8,118 bases of DNA from JBQCEE01 sp051960575 (GCF_051960575.1 NZ_JBQCEE010000021.1:1-8118), one strand, 5' to 3'; shown: positions 1 through 6,563, numbered from the stretch's first letter. The notes: a model not told the origin generated them from the letters alone. Made by a program: numbers and translations.

Positions 1-99
1 GGGCTGCCCCCCCCCCCCCCCGGGCCCCCGCCCCCCCTGGGGGGCGCGGGGCCGCGTGGTCCCAGTGGGTCCCCCCGGCCCCAGTTCCCCCCGGGTCGG
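1..99. other. low-complexity C/G homopolymer edge, no gene
   Basis: This edge stretch is built from homopolymer runs: 15 C at 7-21, 5 C at 25-29, 7 C at 31-37, 6 G at 39-44, then several further C and G runs. No coding signal is visible. It lies just downstream of the minus-strand HopA1-family gene, whose stop is at 100-102, so its terminator would be expected here, but no clear stem plus U-tract can be read. Such runs at the very end of a sequence are typical of degraded reads or assembly ends. On the minus strand the G runs could also form a G-quadruplex if they are genuine. Confidence 0.6.
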
Positions 100-1074
100 T
101 CACCCGGCGCCGTCCCTCCCGACGGCGCCGGTCGACGCACGCTCCCTCCGCCAAGGACGCGCGGGATCGAGTCCTTGTTGCACGAAGAGGCGGGCGAGTT
201 CGTGCAGCACCGGTCCGGGCTCGCGCAGGGCGAGCGCCAGCAGGTGGCAGCGGTGCTCGCCGAAGGTCATCCCGTTGTCCGGTGTCTCGGCCAATCCGAC
301 GCCGAGGGCGAGCGGTCGGCTGAGCGGCGGGGTCACCGGCAGCAGCAGCGGTTCGAGCCGCACGAGCAGGTCGGCGGGCAGCGCGCCGGCGTGGGGCAGG
401 TCGAGCACGATACTGCCGCTGCGGCGCAGCCGCCGGGCATCGGTGGCGGCACCGAGCACCCACGGGTGCTCGGCGTCGAGCAGCGTGGCCGTGACCTCGT
501 GCACGACCGCGGGCGCCGCGTGCGGGTGCGGGCTCAGCAGCAGGCGGAGCCAGTCGCGCCGGTGCCGCGGCGGGCACCACCGCTCGCCCCAGGTGCGCCA
601 CCAGCCGTCGCTCGCGATGGCGTCGTGCCGGCGCACGGTGACGCCGTCCGGTGCGGTGCGGCGGCTGGCCGCGCCCGCGTGGGCGAGCCGGTAGACACCG
701 GTGAGCGGACGCACCAGCGGCAGGTCGTCGGTGATGATCGGCGCGAACCACTCGTCGTAGAGCACGGCGGCGGTGTGCCGGCGTCCGTGCGCGTCGTGCC
801 CGGCCTCGGCGAGCAGCGCGACGGCGTGGTGCACCTGGCCGGCCGCCCACGCCGGCCACGGCGTCGGGTGGTTCGAAGGCGCACCGACGGAGAGGGTGGC
901 CCAGGGACCGGTCGCACGGCCTCCGTGCGAATCCACCGGCGCGGCCGCGTCCCCCGCGGCGACGACCGGTCCCTGGGCCACCTGCGTCGACGCGGTGTCC
1001 CCCGACCCGCGTCCGGAACCGAGCTGCTCGTGCGGACCCCCGACCAGCACGAACCCCTTGGACGACTTGTCCAT
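100..1074 (-). CDS. HopA1-family protein (type III effector HopA1-like)
   Basis: This encodes 324 residues. The C-terminal two thirds carry the signature of the HopA1 family: LYDEWFAP near 105-112, YRLAHAG followed by an arginine-rich RRTAPDG segment near 128-144, and the diagnostic block near 249-280 with PLSRPLALGVGLAE, then FGEHRCHLLA. The family is named after a Pseudomonas syringae type III effector but is common in actinobacteria without type III secretion. HopA1-like proteins are also components of class V lanthipeptide synthetases, where a lyase role has been assigned; no kinase or precursor gene is visible here. The first 75 residues are low-complexity Gly/Ala/Thr/Val-rich and open with MDKSSKGFVLVGG. 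There is no signal peptide or membrane segment, so it is probably cytosolic. The ATG at 1074 is preferred over the longer frame from 1200 because an ideal ribosome site (GGAGGTGA, spacing 5) sits directly before it. It is transcribed divergently from the protease-sigma-CHAT genes, which suggests shared regulation. Family assignment is fairly sure; function here is unknown. Confidence 0.8.
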   Translation of the reverse strand: MDKSSKGFVLVGGPHEQLGSGRGSGDTASTQVAQGPVVAAGDAAAPVDSHGGRATGPWATLSVGAPSNHPTPWPAWAAGQVHHAVALLAEAGHDAHGRRHTAAVLYDEWFAPIITDDLPLVRPLTGVYRLAHAGAASRRTAPDGVTVRRHDAIASDGWWRTWGERWCPPRHRRDWLRLLLSPHPHAAPAVVHEVTATLLDAEHPWVLGAATDARRLRRSGSIVLDLPHAGALPADLLVRLEPLLLPVTPPLSRPLALGVGLAETPDNGMTFGEHRCHLLALALREPGPVLHELARLFVQQGLDPARPWRRERASTGAVGRDGAG

Positions 1075-1079
1075 CCCGC

Positions 1080-1087
1080 TCACCTCC
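1080..1087 (-). promoter_or_regulatory. ribosome binding site that fixes the HopA1-family start
   Basis: On the minus strand GGAGGTGA lies five bases before the ATG at 1074. It is a near-perfect anti-16S match. It decides against the upstream in-frame start at 1200, which would add 42 residues of composition unlike a folded protein. Confidence 0.8.
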
Positions 1088-1109
1088 GGCGACGTCGGTG
1101 GGCAGGAGA

Positions 1110-1163
1110 CGTCCGGACGCGGCCTGATACATCCCGCGGCGGACGTATTTCGGCGACCGTCCG
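1110..1163. repeat. cluster of CGTCCG/CGGACG inverted half-sites (candidate operator)
   Basis: A perfect 10-base palindrome CGTCCGGACG lies at 1110-1119. CGGACG at 1140-1145 is followed by its reverse complement CGTCCG at 1158-1163, with 12 bases between. All fall between the two divergent start codons. The arrangement resembles a multi-half-site operator, but the motif is GC-rich and will occur by chance in this genome, so operator function is inference. Confidence 0.35.
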
Positions 1164-1213
1164 TAGCTCCTGTGTCCCGGGTGCGCTGCTTCCCCCGCAC
1201 CCGCAGACCGCCC

Positions 1214-1219
1214 TAGGCT
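1214..1219 (+). promoter_or_regulatory. candidate -10 element (TAGGCT) of the S8 protease operon
   Basis: TAGGCT fits the TAnnnT-type -10 used by actinobacterial housekeeping sigma factors. A start near 1226 would give a leader of about 30 bases ending in the ribosome site AGGAAAGG at 1244-1251, five bases before the ATG. The -35 region is C-rich (TTCCCC near 1190) and does not resemble a consensus, so the promoter may be weak or activator dependent, or the true promoter may be elsewhere. Confidence 0.35.
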
Positions 1220-1256
1220 CATCCGGCGACTCGCCGCCTCAGCAGGAAAGGTCACG

Positions 1257-2897
1257 ATGGCCACCACCGACTCGCCGTCCGGCGCGTCCCAGCCCCCGCG
1301 CAGCCCGCTCCCACGTCGGAAGCGAGTGCTGCAGGTGCCCGACGACCTGCTGCACCGCTACAACGCCCGGGTGCTCGACCCGTCGACCGCGTTGCAGGTG
1401 CCGGGCCAGACCCCGATCCACTCGACGGTCTACATCGCCGACCGGCTCATGCTGTCCGGCGGCCTCGACGCCGAGGCCCTGGCGCTGCTCGAGCGGGCTG
1501 CCGAGAGCGTGGGCGTGCGCATCGTCGTCGACGACAAGCACCGCGAGTCCCCGTCGCGGGCGGTCGCCCGGCGGCTGCGGCTGGACGACGACGAGGCGAT
1601 GTTCGCCGCCCGTAGCGTGCGGCTCGAGCCGGCCACCGACGCGCCCTCGACGCCACCGGACGCCTGGCAGGTGCTGCAGACCTTCCGCTCCTTGCTGCCG
1701 AAGGACGACCCGGCGCAGCGACTGGTCGCGCTCGACCACCTGATGCTCGCCGCGCCGTACTGGAACGGCTCGCCCTACTGGAACGGCTCGCCGTACTGGA
1801 ACGGGTCGCCGTACTGGAACGGGTCGCCGTTCGGGGAGGCGTCCGGCGCCTCGTCGGAGTACGCGGCACCCGGGCACGGCGGCCGCACGCCGGTCAACTG
1901 GGTCGGCCCGGCCCCGCACCGCCGCCGTGACGACGAGCTGCCGGGGCGCCGCCCGGTCGTCGCCATCCTCGACACCGGCGTCGGCTCGCACCCGTGGCTG
2001 CGCGACGACATCGTCACGCGGCACGTCGAGGTCGACGGGCACCCGCTCGGCGACCAGGACCCCACCTCGAACCCCGAGGTCACCGGCGTCACGACCGACC
2101 CGTGGGAGGGCGTGCTCGACTCCGACGCCGGCCACGGCACGTTCATCGCGGGGCTCATCCGGCAGACCTGCCCGGACGCCGACATCCTGTCGATCCGGGT
2201 CATGTCCGGTGACGGCGCGGTCGTCGAGAGCGAGGTGCTCGAGACGCTGCGGCTGCTGCTCGTGCGGCAGCGGCACGCCCAGCACCACGGCGACGCGTCG
2301 AAGCTGATCGACGTCATCTCGCTGTCGCTCGGCTACTACCACGAGCAGCCGGACGACGCGACGTTCGACCCGGTGCTGCTGCGCCCCATCGCGGCGCTCG
2401 CCCGGTGCGGGGTCGCGGTGGTCGTGGCGGCGGGCAACGACTCGACGTCGCGGCCGTCCTTCCCGGCCGCGTTCGCGCCGCACGCCGACGGCATCGTGCC
2501 GGACTTCGAGCACGACGCCGTGCCGGTCGTCAGCGTCGGCGCGCAGAACCCGAACCGCACCGTCGCGCTGTTCAGCAACGCCGGGCCGTGGGTGCTCTGC
2601 CACCGTCCGGGGGCTGCACTGGTCAGCACGTTCCCGATCACCTTCGACGGGTCGGGCCAGCCGTCGTCGCGCGTCGCCACCGACGAGGGTTGGCGCGAGT
2701 CGATGGACCCCGACAGCTTCCACAGCGGGTTCGGCGTCTGGAGCGGCACCTCGTTCTCGGCACCGATCCTGGCCGGTGAGCTCGCGCGGCACCTCGTCGA
2801 CGGGCAGTGCGGCGACCTCGACCCGGCCGACGCCGCGAGTGCCGTCGCCCGGTGCTGGGCTGCGATCACGCGGGAGCTGGGGGTGACGCGTCCATGA
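1257..2897 (+). CDS. S8 (subtilisin-like) serine protease with N-terminal regulatory region and PYWNGS repeats
   Basis: This encodes 546 residues. The subtilase catalytic set is complete: Asp239 in VAILDTGVG, His293 in GHGTFIAG, the oxyanion Asn394 in AAGND, and Ser499 in SGTSFSAP. It should be an active endopeptidase. There is no signal peptide or hydrophobic segment, so unlike secreted subtilisins it is predicted to be cytosolic. Residues 1-165 form a separate N-terminal region that I do not recognise. It contains VPDDLLHRYN near 27-36 and an alpha/beta-looking stretch from about 55 to 125. It could be an inhibitory or sensing domain. Four PYWNGS repeats (167-190) and a Gly/Ser/Ala-rich linker join it to the protease. 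The start has the ribosome site AGGAAAGG at spacing 5. It is the first gene of a compact operon, and its TGA overlaps the sigma-factor ATG (ATGA, 2894-2897), implying translational coupling. Likely substrates are cytosolic operon partners, but that is inference. Confidence 0.92.
   Translation: MATTDSPSGASQPPRSPLPRRKRVLQVPDDLLHRYNARVLDPSTALQVPGQTPIHSTVYIADRLMLSGGLDAEALALLERAAESVGVRIVVDDKHRESPSRAVARRLRLDDDEAMFAARSVRLEPATDAPSTPPDAWQVLQTFRSLLPKDDPAQRLVALDHLMLAAPYWNGSPYWNGSPYWNGSPYWNGSPFGEASGASSEYAAPGHGGRTPVNWVGPAPHRRRDDELPGRRPVVAILDTGVGSHPWLRDDIVTRHVEVDGHPLGDQDPTSNPEVTGVTTDPWEGVLDSDAGHGTFIAGLIRQTCPDADILSIRVMSGDGAVVESEVLETLRLLLVRQRHAQHHGDASKLIDVISLSLGYYHEQPDDATFDPVLLRPIAALARCGVAVVVAAGNDSTSRPSFPAAFAPHADGIVPDFEHDAVPVVSVGAQNPNRTVALFSNAGPWVLCHRPGAALVSTFPITFDGSGQPSSRVATDEGWRESMDPDSFHSGFGVWSGTSFSAPILAGELARHLVDGQCGDLDPADAASAVARCWAAITRELGVTRP
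1755..1826 (+). repeat. 4 x 18-bp in-frame tandem repeat encoding PYWNGS
   Basis: Four consecutive 18-base units (1755, 1773, 1791, 1809) each encode Pro-Tyr-Trp-Asn-Gly-Ser, and a broken fifth begins as Pro-Phe. Units 3 and 4 are identical; units 1 and 2 differ only at third positions, which suggests recent expansion or homogenisation. The repeat falls exactly between the N-terminal region and the catalytic domain of the S8 protease. It could be a flexible aromatic linker, a docking segment or an autocleavage site. Confidence 0.95.
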
Positions 2898-3484
2898 TCT
2901 CGACCGAACCGGTGCCGGAGACGCTCTCCGGCCGGGCGGCAGCGTTGTTCACGGCGTTCCGCGCCGGCGACGAGTCGCGCATGTCGGACCTCGTCACGCT
3001 CGTGACGCCGATCCTGTGGCACACCGCCCGCGCGCAGCGGCTCGACCACCAGGCGGCCGAGGACGTCGTCCAGCACACCTGGCTCACCCTCGTGCGCAAC
3101 GCCGGCAGCATCGCCGACCCGCAGGCCGTGCTGCAGTGGCTCATCGTCACGACCCGCCGCGAGGCATGGCGCGTGGTCAAGCGCGCCGACCGTGTGCAGC
3201 CGACCGAGTTCGAGAGCGACGACGTCGCGACGCCCGCGCACGAGCGGCCCGAGGAGCTGGTGCTCACGTCCGACGACGCGAGCCGGCTCTGGCAGCACAT
3301 CGCCCGTCTGCCCGAACGGTGCCAGGCACTCCTGCGCGTGATCGCCTTCGCCGACCGGCCCGACTACGCCGCGCTCGCCCAGGCCCTCGGCATGCCGATG
3401 GGCAGCATCGGCCCGACCCGCGGCCGCTGCCTCGCAAAGCTCCGCCAGCAACTCGCCTCGGACGAGGCCTGGGAGACATCATGA
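2894..3484 (+). CDS. ECF-like sigma-70 family RNA polymerase sigma factor
   Basis: This encodes 196 residues, the usual size of a two-domain ECF sigma factor. Region 2 spans about 31-98 and includes QAAEDVVQHTWLTLVRN and QWLIVTTRREAWRVVKR, which correspond to the core-binding and -10-recognition helices. Region 4 spans about 130-188 with LPERCQALLRV and the helix-turn-helix DYAALAQALGMPMGSIGPTR, which should read the -35 element. The acidic linker between them (about 103-127) is short; regions 1.1 and 3 are absent. A longer frame from 2807 exists, but its extra 29 residues are Arg-rich shadow of the protease gene. The ATG at 2894 overlaps the protease stop and has GGGGGTGA seven bases upstream. 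The gene in turn overlaps the next one by ATGA (3481-3484). Its product probably transcribes a small regulon, perhaps including its own operon; no target promoter can be assigned from this window. Confidence 0.9.
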   Translation: MISTEPVPETLSGRAAALFTAFRAGDESRMSDLVTLVTPILWHTARAQRLDHQAAEDVVQHTWLTLVRNAGSIADPQAVLQWLIVTTRREAWRVVKRADRVQPTEFESDDVATPAHERPEELVLTSDDASRLWQHIARLPERCQALLRVIAFADRPDYAALAQALGMPMGSIGPTRGRCLAKLRQQLASDEAWETS

Positions 3485-3990
3485 CGCCACCGTCCAGCCA
3501 GCCGTCGCTCGACGAGCTCGCCGCCGCACCGCTCGACGCCGTCGACGCCGAGGTGCTCGCCCGCATGGCCGCGCTCTACGACGCGCTCGACCCGGTGCCC
3601 GCCGGTCTGGTCGACCGCATCACCTTCGCGATCACCCTCGACGCCCTGCACGCCGAGATCGCCCAACTGCAGCACACCGACGAGCTGGCCGGTGTCCGCT
3701 CGGGCGACGCCACCGAGGTACAGAACGTGACGTTCACGAGCACGCACCTCACCACCATGGTGACGATCAGCCCCGAGTCGGCCGAGACGGTGCGCATCGA
3801 CGGGTGGATCGCACCGGGCGCCGGTGTCGCGGTCGAGCTGCGGGGGTCGGGCCAGACGCTGCACACGGTCGCGGACGAGGACGGCCGCTTCGTGCTCGAC
3901 GGCGTCGCCCGGGGGATGGTGCAGCTGGTGCTGCGGCCCCCGGCGGAGACGGGGCTCTCGGCCGTGGTCACGCCGTCGCTCGAGGTCTGA
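3481..3990 (+). CDS. small protein: helical N-terminus plus carboxypeptidase-regulatory-like beta domain
   Basis: This encodes 169 residues and starts at the ATG overlapping the sigma-factor stop, with GGGAG at spacing 5. Residues about 20-65 look helical and acidic (DAVDAEVLARMAALYDALD, then LVDRITFAITLDALHAEI). Residues about 83-169 are beta-rich. The stretch from about 104 to 152 (IDGWIAPG, VAVELRG, then ADEDGRFVLDGVARG) has the pattern of carboxypeptidase-regulatory-like or transthyretin-like domains, with the typical DEDGRF turn. There is no signal peptide, membrane segment or cysteine pair, so it is probably cytosolic. It sits where anti-sigma factors usually lie, directly after and coupled to the sigma gene, and before the CHAT protease. 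It is therefore a candidate sigma regulator or protease substrate, but it lacks recognisable zinc-finger or membrane anti-sigma features. Reality of the gene is well supported; function is inference. Confidence 0.82.
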   Translation: MTPPSSQPSLDELAAAPLDAVDAEVLARMAALYDALDPVPAGLVDRITFAITLDALHAEIAQLQHTDELAGVRSGDATEVQNVTFTSTHLTTMVTISPESAETVRIDGWIAPGAGVAVELRGSGQTLHTVADEDGRFVLDGVARGMVQLVLRPPAETGLSAVVTPSLEV

Positions 3991-4001
3991 GCGGTCGGGT
4001 C

Positions 4002-6563
4002 GTGCCCCCGCATCCCGCCGACCTCGCGGAGCAGTTGCACCACCGGGCGCTGACCGAGCAGAACGCCGGGCGCCACGGGGCCGCCCTCCGGCTGCTCACC
4101 CGCGCCCGGAGGGCGCTCGACACGCTCGACGCGCAGGAGCTCGCGGCGTCGGCGGGGATCGCTGCAGCGGTCGCCATCAGCGTGGCCCTCAACGAGGCCG
4201 AGCTGAGCGGGGTCGAGCGCGGCCTGGACGCGATGCGCGAGGCGCGCCGGCTCGCCGAGGCCGCGCGGTCGCCGGCGCTGCTCGTGCGGGCCCACAACCA
4301 GACCGGGCTGATCGCCAGCCGGGCCGGCCGGTGGCACCTCGCGGCGCTCGAGTTCGAGCAGGCACTGGGGCTGCTCGACGAGGCGAACGACAACGACCGG
4401 TACTCGGTCCTGCTGAACCTCGGCACCCTGCGCATGATGCGCGGTGACCTCGCGGGTGCCCGCCCGCTGCTGCAGCGGGCGGTCGACTTCGCGCGCGAGC
4501 GCCGGCTGGCCGCGTCCGAGATGAAGGCGCTGCACAATCTCGGCTACCTCGACTACCTGCGCGGCGACCTGCCGAGCGCGCTGCGGCTGATGGACGAGGC
4601 CGACCGCCTGCCCGTCGACGTGTCCCGCGGCGTGCTGCTGCTCGACCGCTCACGCGTGCTGCTGGACGCCGGGCTGCTGCAGGAGGCCGACGCGACGCTG
4701 CTCGCGGCGCACGAGCTGTTCCGGTCCGAGCGGCTGGCCCAGGATGTCGGCGAGACCGAACTCGAACGTGCCCGGTGCGCCCTCGTGCAGGGCGACGTCG
4801 CGGCGGCCCGCCGCCTGGCAGCGCGGGCACGCGACCGGTTCCGCCGCCGCGGCAACGACCAGTCGCGACGGGCGGCCGAGCTGGTGCTGCTGCAGGGCGA
4901 CCTCGCGGCGGGACGACCCGGCCGGCGGCTCGTCGGCCCGGCCCTGCGGCTGCGCGACGAGCTGCACGGTGCCGGCCTCGCCGGGGCCGCGCGCACCGCC
5001 GGGCTGCTGGCGGCGGAGGCGGAACTGGCGGCGGGCTCGGCCGGGGCGGCCGCGAGGGTGCTCGCCGACCTCGGCACGCCGTCGCGCCGTGACCCGGTCA
5101 CCGCCCGCCTGCACCACCACCTCGTCCAAGCACGGGTCGACGACGCGTCCGGCCGGCGCAGCGCCGCGCGCGCCCGGATCGGCCGGGCGCTCGGCGAGCT
5201 GGCCGCCTACCAGAGCACCTTCGGCAGCATCGACCTCGCGACGGCGGCCGCCGTGCACGGTCGCCGCCTCGCGGCGCTCGACCTCGAGATCGCGCTGCGC
5301 GACGGTCGTCCGCACGAGGTGTTCGACGCCGCCGAGCGCAGTCGCGCGGTGACTGCGCGGTCGGCCGCCGTGACGCCGCCCGACGACGCCGAGCTCGGCG
5401 AGCGGCTCTCGGAGCTGCGGCAGGTCGTCGAGTCGGCGCGTGCGGTGTTCGACCCGCAGGCGCTCGCCCGCCTCGACGAGCGGCGCGTCGAGCTCGAACG
5501 GATCGTCAGCGAACGCCGCTGGACGCTCACCGGCAGCGGCGCGACCAGGCCGCCCTGCCACGTCGACGAGGTCGCCGCCGCGCTCGACGGATCCACGCTC
5601 GTCTCCCTCGTCCAGTCGCGTCGGCATCTGCACGCGGTGGTGGTCGGCGGCGGTGCCACCGCGCTGGTCGACCTCGGCCCGATGCCGCCCGTGCTCGAGG
5701 CGGTGCGCCGCGTGCGGGCCGACCTCGACGTGCTGGCCCAGCCCCGGCTGCCGGCACCGCTGCGCGTCGCCGTGCACGCGTCCTACACCCGGTCGCTGAC
5801 CGCGCTGGACCGAACCCTGCTGGGGGCGCTCGGGATCGACGGCCGGCTGGTCATCAGCGCCACCGGTGTGCTCGGCCAGCTGCCCTGGTCGGACCTGCCG
5901 TCCCGCCGCGGCCGCGCCACGGTCGTCAGCTCGTCCGCGACCGGGTGGCTGACCGCGCAGTCCGCGGCGCCGAGCGGCACCCGCGAGATCGCCGCCTTCG
6001 CCGGCCCCGACGTCGGCAGCGGCGTCGCCGAGGTGGCCGGGGTGCACGCCCACTGGCCGCACGCCGCGGTGACGGTCGGCACCGAGGCGACGGGGGAGTC
6101 GCTCACCAAGGCGATGGCCACCGCCGACCTCGTCCACATCGCCGCGCATGGCACCCACCAGACCGAGAACCCGCTGTTCTCGTGCCTGCGCATGGCCGAC
6201 GGTCCGGTGTTCGCGCACGAGTTCGACCACCTCGGGCGGGCCCCCGAGCACGTGGTGCTCTCGGCCTGCGAGCTCGGCCTGGCCACCGTGCGTCCGGGGG
6301 ACGAGGCGCTGGGCCTGACCAGCGTGCTGCTGCGGCTGGGCACACGGTCGGTGATCGCCGGTGTCGCGCGGGTCGCCGACGGCCTCGCGGCGACGACCAT
6401 GACGGCGTACCACCGCCGGCTGGCCGCGGGCGACGACTCGGCCACCGCACTCGCCGGCGCGCTCGCCGCGAACGACCCCGACCAGCCCGCGCCCTTCGTC
6501 TGCTTCGGCGCGGCGTGGTGGGCCCAGTCGGCGCAGTCGGCGCAGTCGGCGCAGCCGGTCTGA
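4002..6563 (+). CDS. TPR-CHAT domain cysteine protease
   Basis: This encodes 853 residues. The first 400 or so are helical TPR-like repeats, recognisable by recurring GDLAGAR/GDLPSAL/GDVAAAR-type turns near 148, 188 and 264 and by YSVLLNLGTL and ALHNLGYLDYL helices. A charged, probably coiled-coil segment follows at about 460-510. The C-terminal third is a CHAT domain (caspase HetF associated with TPRs). It has LGQLPWSDLP at about 624-633, the catalytic His716 in HIAAHGTH and the catalytic Cys756 in VLSACELG, followed by LGLTSVLLRLG and the closing PFVCFGAAWW. Both catalytic residues are present, so protease activity is expected. The GTG at 4002 is the likely start. It lies 11 bases after the preceding stop with little Shine-Dalgarno, consistent with reinitiation; residues coded upstream in this frame are Arg/Gly-rich shadow sequence. 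The C-terminus ends in three QSA repeats. The TPR array is the probable sensor or scaffold. It is the last gene of the protease-sigma operon. Confidence 0.9.
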   Translation: MPPHPADLAEQLHHRALTEQNAGRHGAALRLLTRARRALDTLDAQELAASAGIAAAVAISVALNEAELSGVERGLDAMREARRLAEAARSPALLVRAHNQTGLIASRAGRWHLAALEFEQALGLLDEANDNDRYSVLLNLGTLRMMRGDLAGARPLLQRAVDFARERRLAASEMKALHNLGYLDYLRGDLPSALRLMDEADRLPVDVSRGVLLLDRSRVLLDAGLLQEADATLLAAHELFRSERLAQDVGETELERARCALVQGDVAAARRLAARARDRFRRRGNDQSRRAAELVLLQGDLAAGRPGRRLVGPALRLRDELHGAGLAGAARTAGLLAAEAELAAGSAGAAARVLADLGTPSRRDPVTARLHHHLVQARVDDASGRRSAARARIGRALGELAAYQSTFGSIDLATAAAVHGRRLAALDLEIALRDGRPHEVFDAAERSRAVTARSAAVTPPDDAELGERLSELRQVVESARAVFDPQALARLDERRVELERIVSERRWTLTGSGATRPPCHVDEVAAALDGSTLVSLVQSRRHLHAVVVGGGATALVDLGPMPPVLEAVRRVRADLDVLAQPRLPAPLRVAVHASYTRSLTALDRTLLGALGIDGRLVISATGVLGQLPWSDLPSRRGRATVVSSSATGWLTAQSAAPSGTREIAAFAGPDVGSGVAEVAGVHAHWPHAAVTVGTEATGESLTKAMATADLVHIAAHGTHQTENPLFSCLRMADGPVFAHEFDHLGRAPEHVVLSACELGLATVRPGDEALGLTSVLLRLGTRSVIAGVARVADGLAATTMTAYHRRLAAGDDSATALAGALAANDPDQPAPFVCFGAAWWAQSAQSAQSAQPV
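6525..6551 (+). repeat. 3 x 9-bp tandem repeat at the end of the CHAT gene
   Basis: CAGTCGGCG is repeated three times perfectly, coding Gln-Ser-Ala, then Gln-Pro-Val and the stop. It lies beyond the folded CHAT core (after GAAWW), so copy number changes would lengthen or shorten a disordered tail without damage. Confidence 0.85.

Larger units (their letters stand above)
1075..1256. promoter_or_regulatory. divergent intergenic regulatory region
   Basis: These 182 bases separate the HopA1-family gene (minus) from the S8 protease operon (plus) and must hold both promoters. The most AT-rich spots are around 1127-1132 (GATACA) and 1145-1150 (TATTTC). For the plus operon, TAGGCT at 1214-1219 is a good actinobacterial-style -10 hexamer about 38 bases before the start codon, but no convincing -35 is visible at the right spacing. 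I cannot place a minus-strand promoter confidently. The region also holds four copies of the half-site CGTCCG/CGGACG, described separately. Confidence 0.5.

Noticed and set aside
1075..1200. Longer start for the HopA1-family protein
   Set aside because: The extra 42 residues do not look like family sequence, and a near-perfect ribosome site immediately precedes the internal ATG at 1074.
175..1743. 522-residue plus-strand open frame across the left part
   Set aside because: It crosses the antisense of the HopA1-family gene, the intergenic region and the start of the protease in a wrong frame. Composition is typical of a GC-rich shadow.
1239..2792. 517-residue minus-strand open frame opposite the S8 protease gene
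   Set aside because: It is Arg/Val/Asp/Gly-rich with no recognisable motifs, and the plus strand carries a complete subtilase. Long antisense frames are expected at this GC content.
2807..2893. Longer start for the sigma factor inside the protease gene
   Set aside because: The added residues are Arg-rich out-of-frame protease sequence. The ATG at 2894 gives a classic ATGA coupling and has a ribosome site.
3804..4001. Upstream start for the CHAT protein inside the preceding gene
   Set aside because: The 66 added residues are Arg/Gly/Ala shadow of the small gene. The helical TPR-like sequence begins right after the GTG at 4002.
4650..6413. 587-residue minus-strand open frame opposite the CHAT gene
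   Set aside because: It has low-complexity composition and no ribosome site, and it lies opposite a gene with intact CHAT catalytic motifs.
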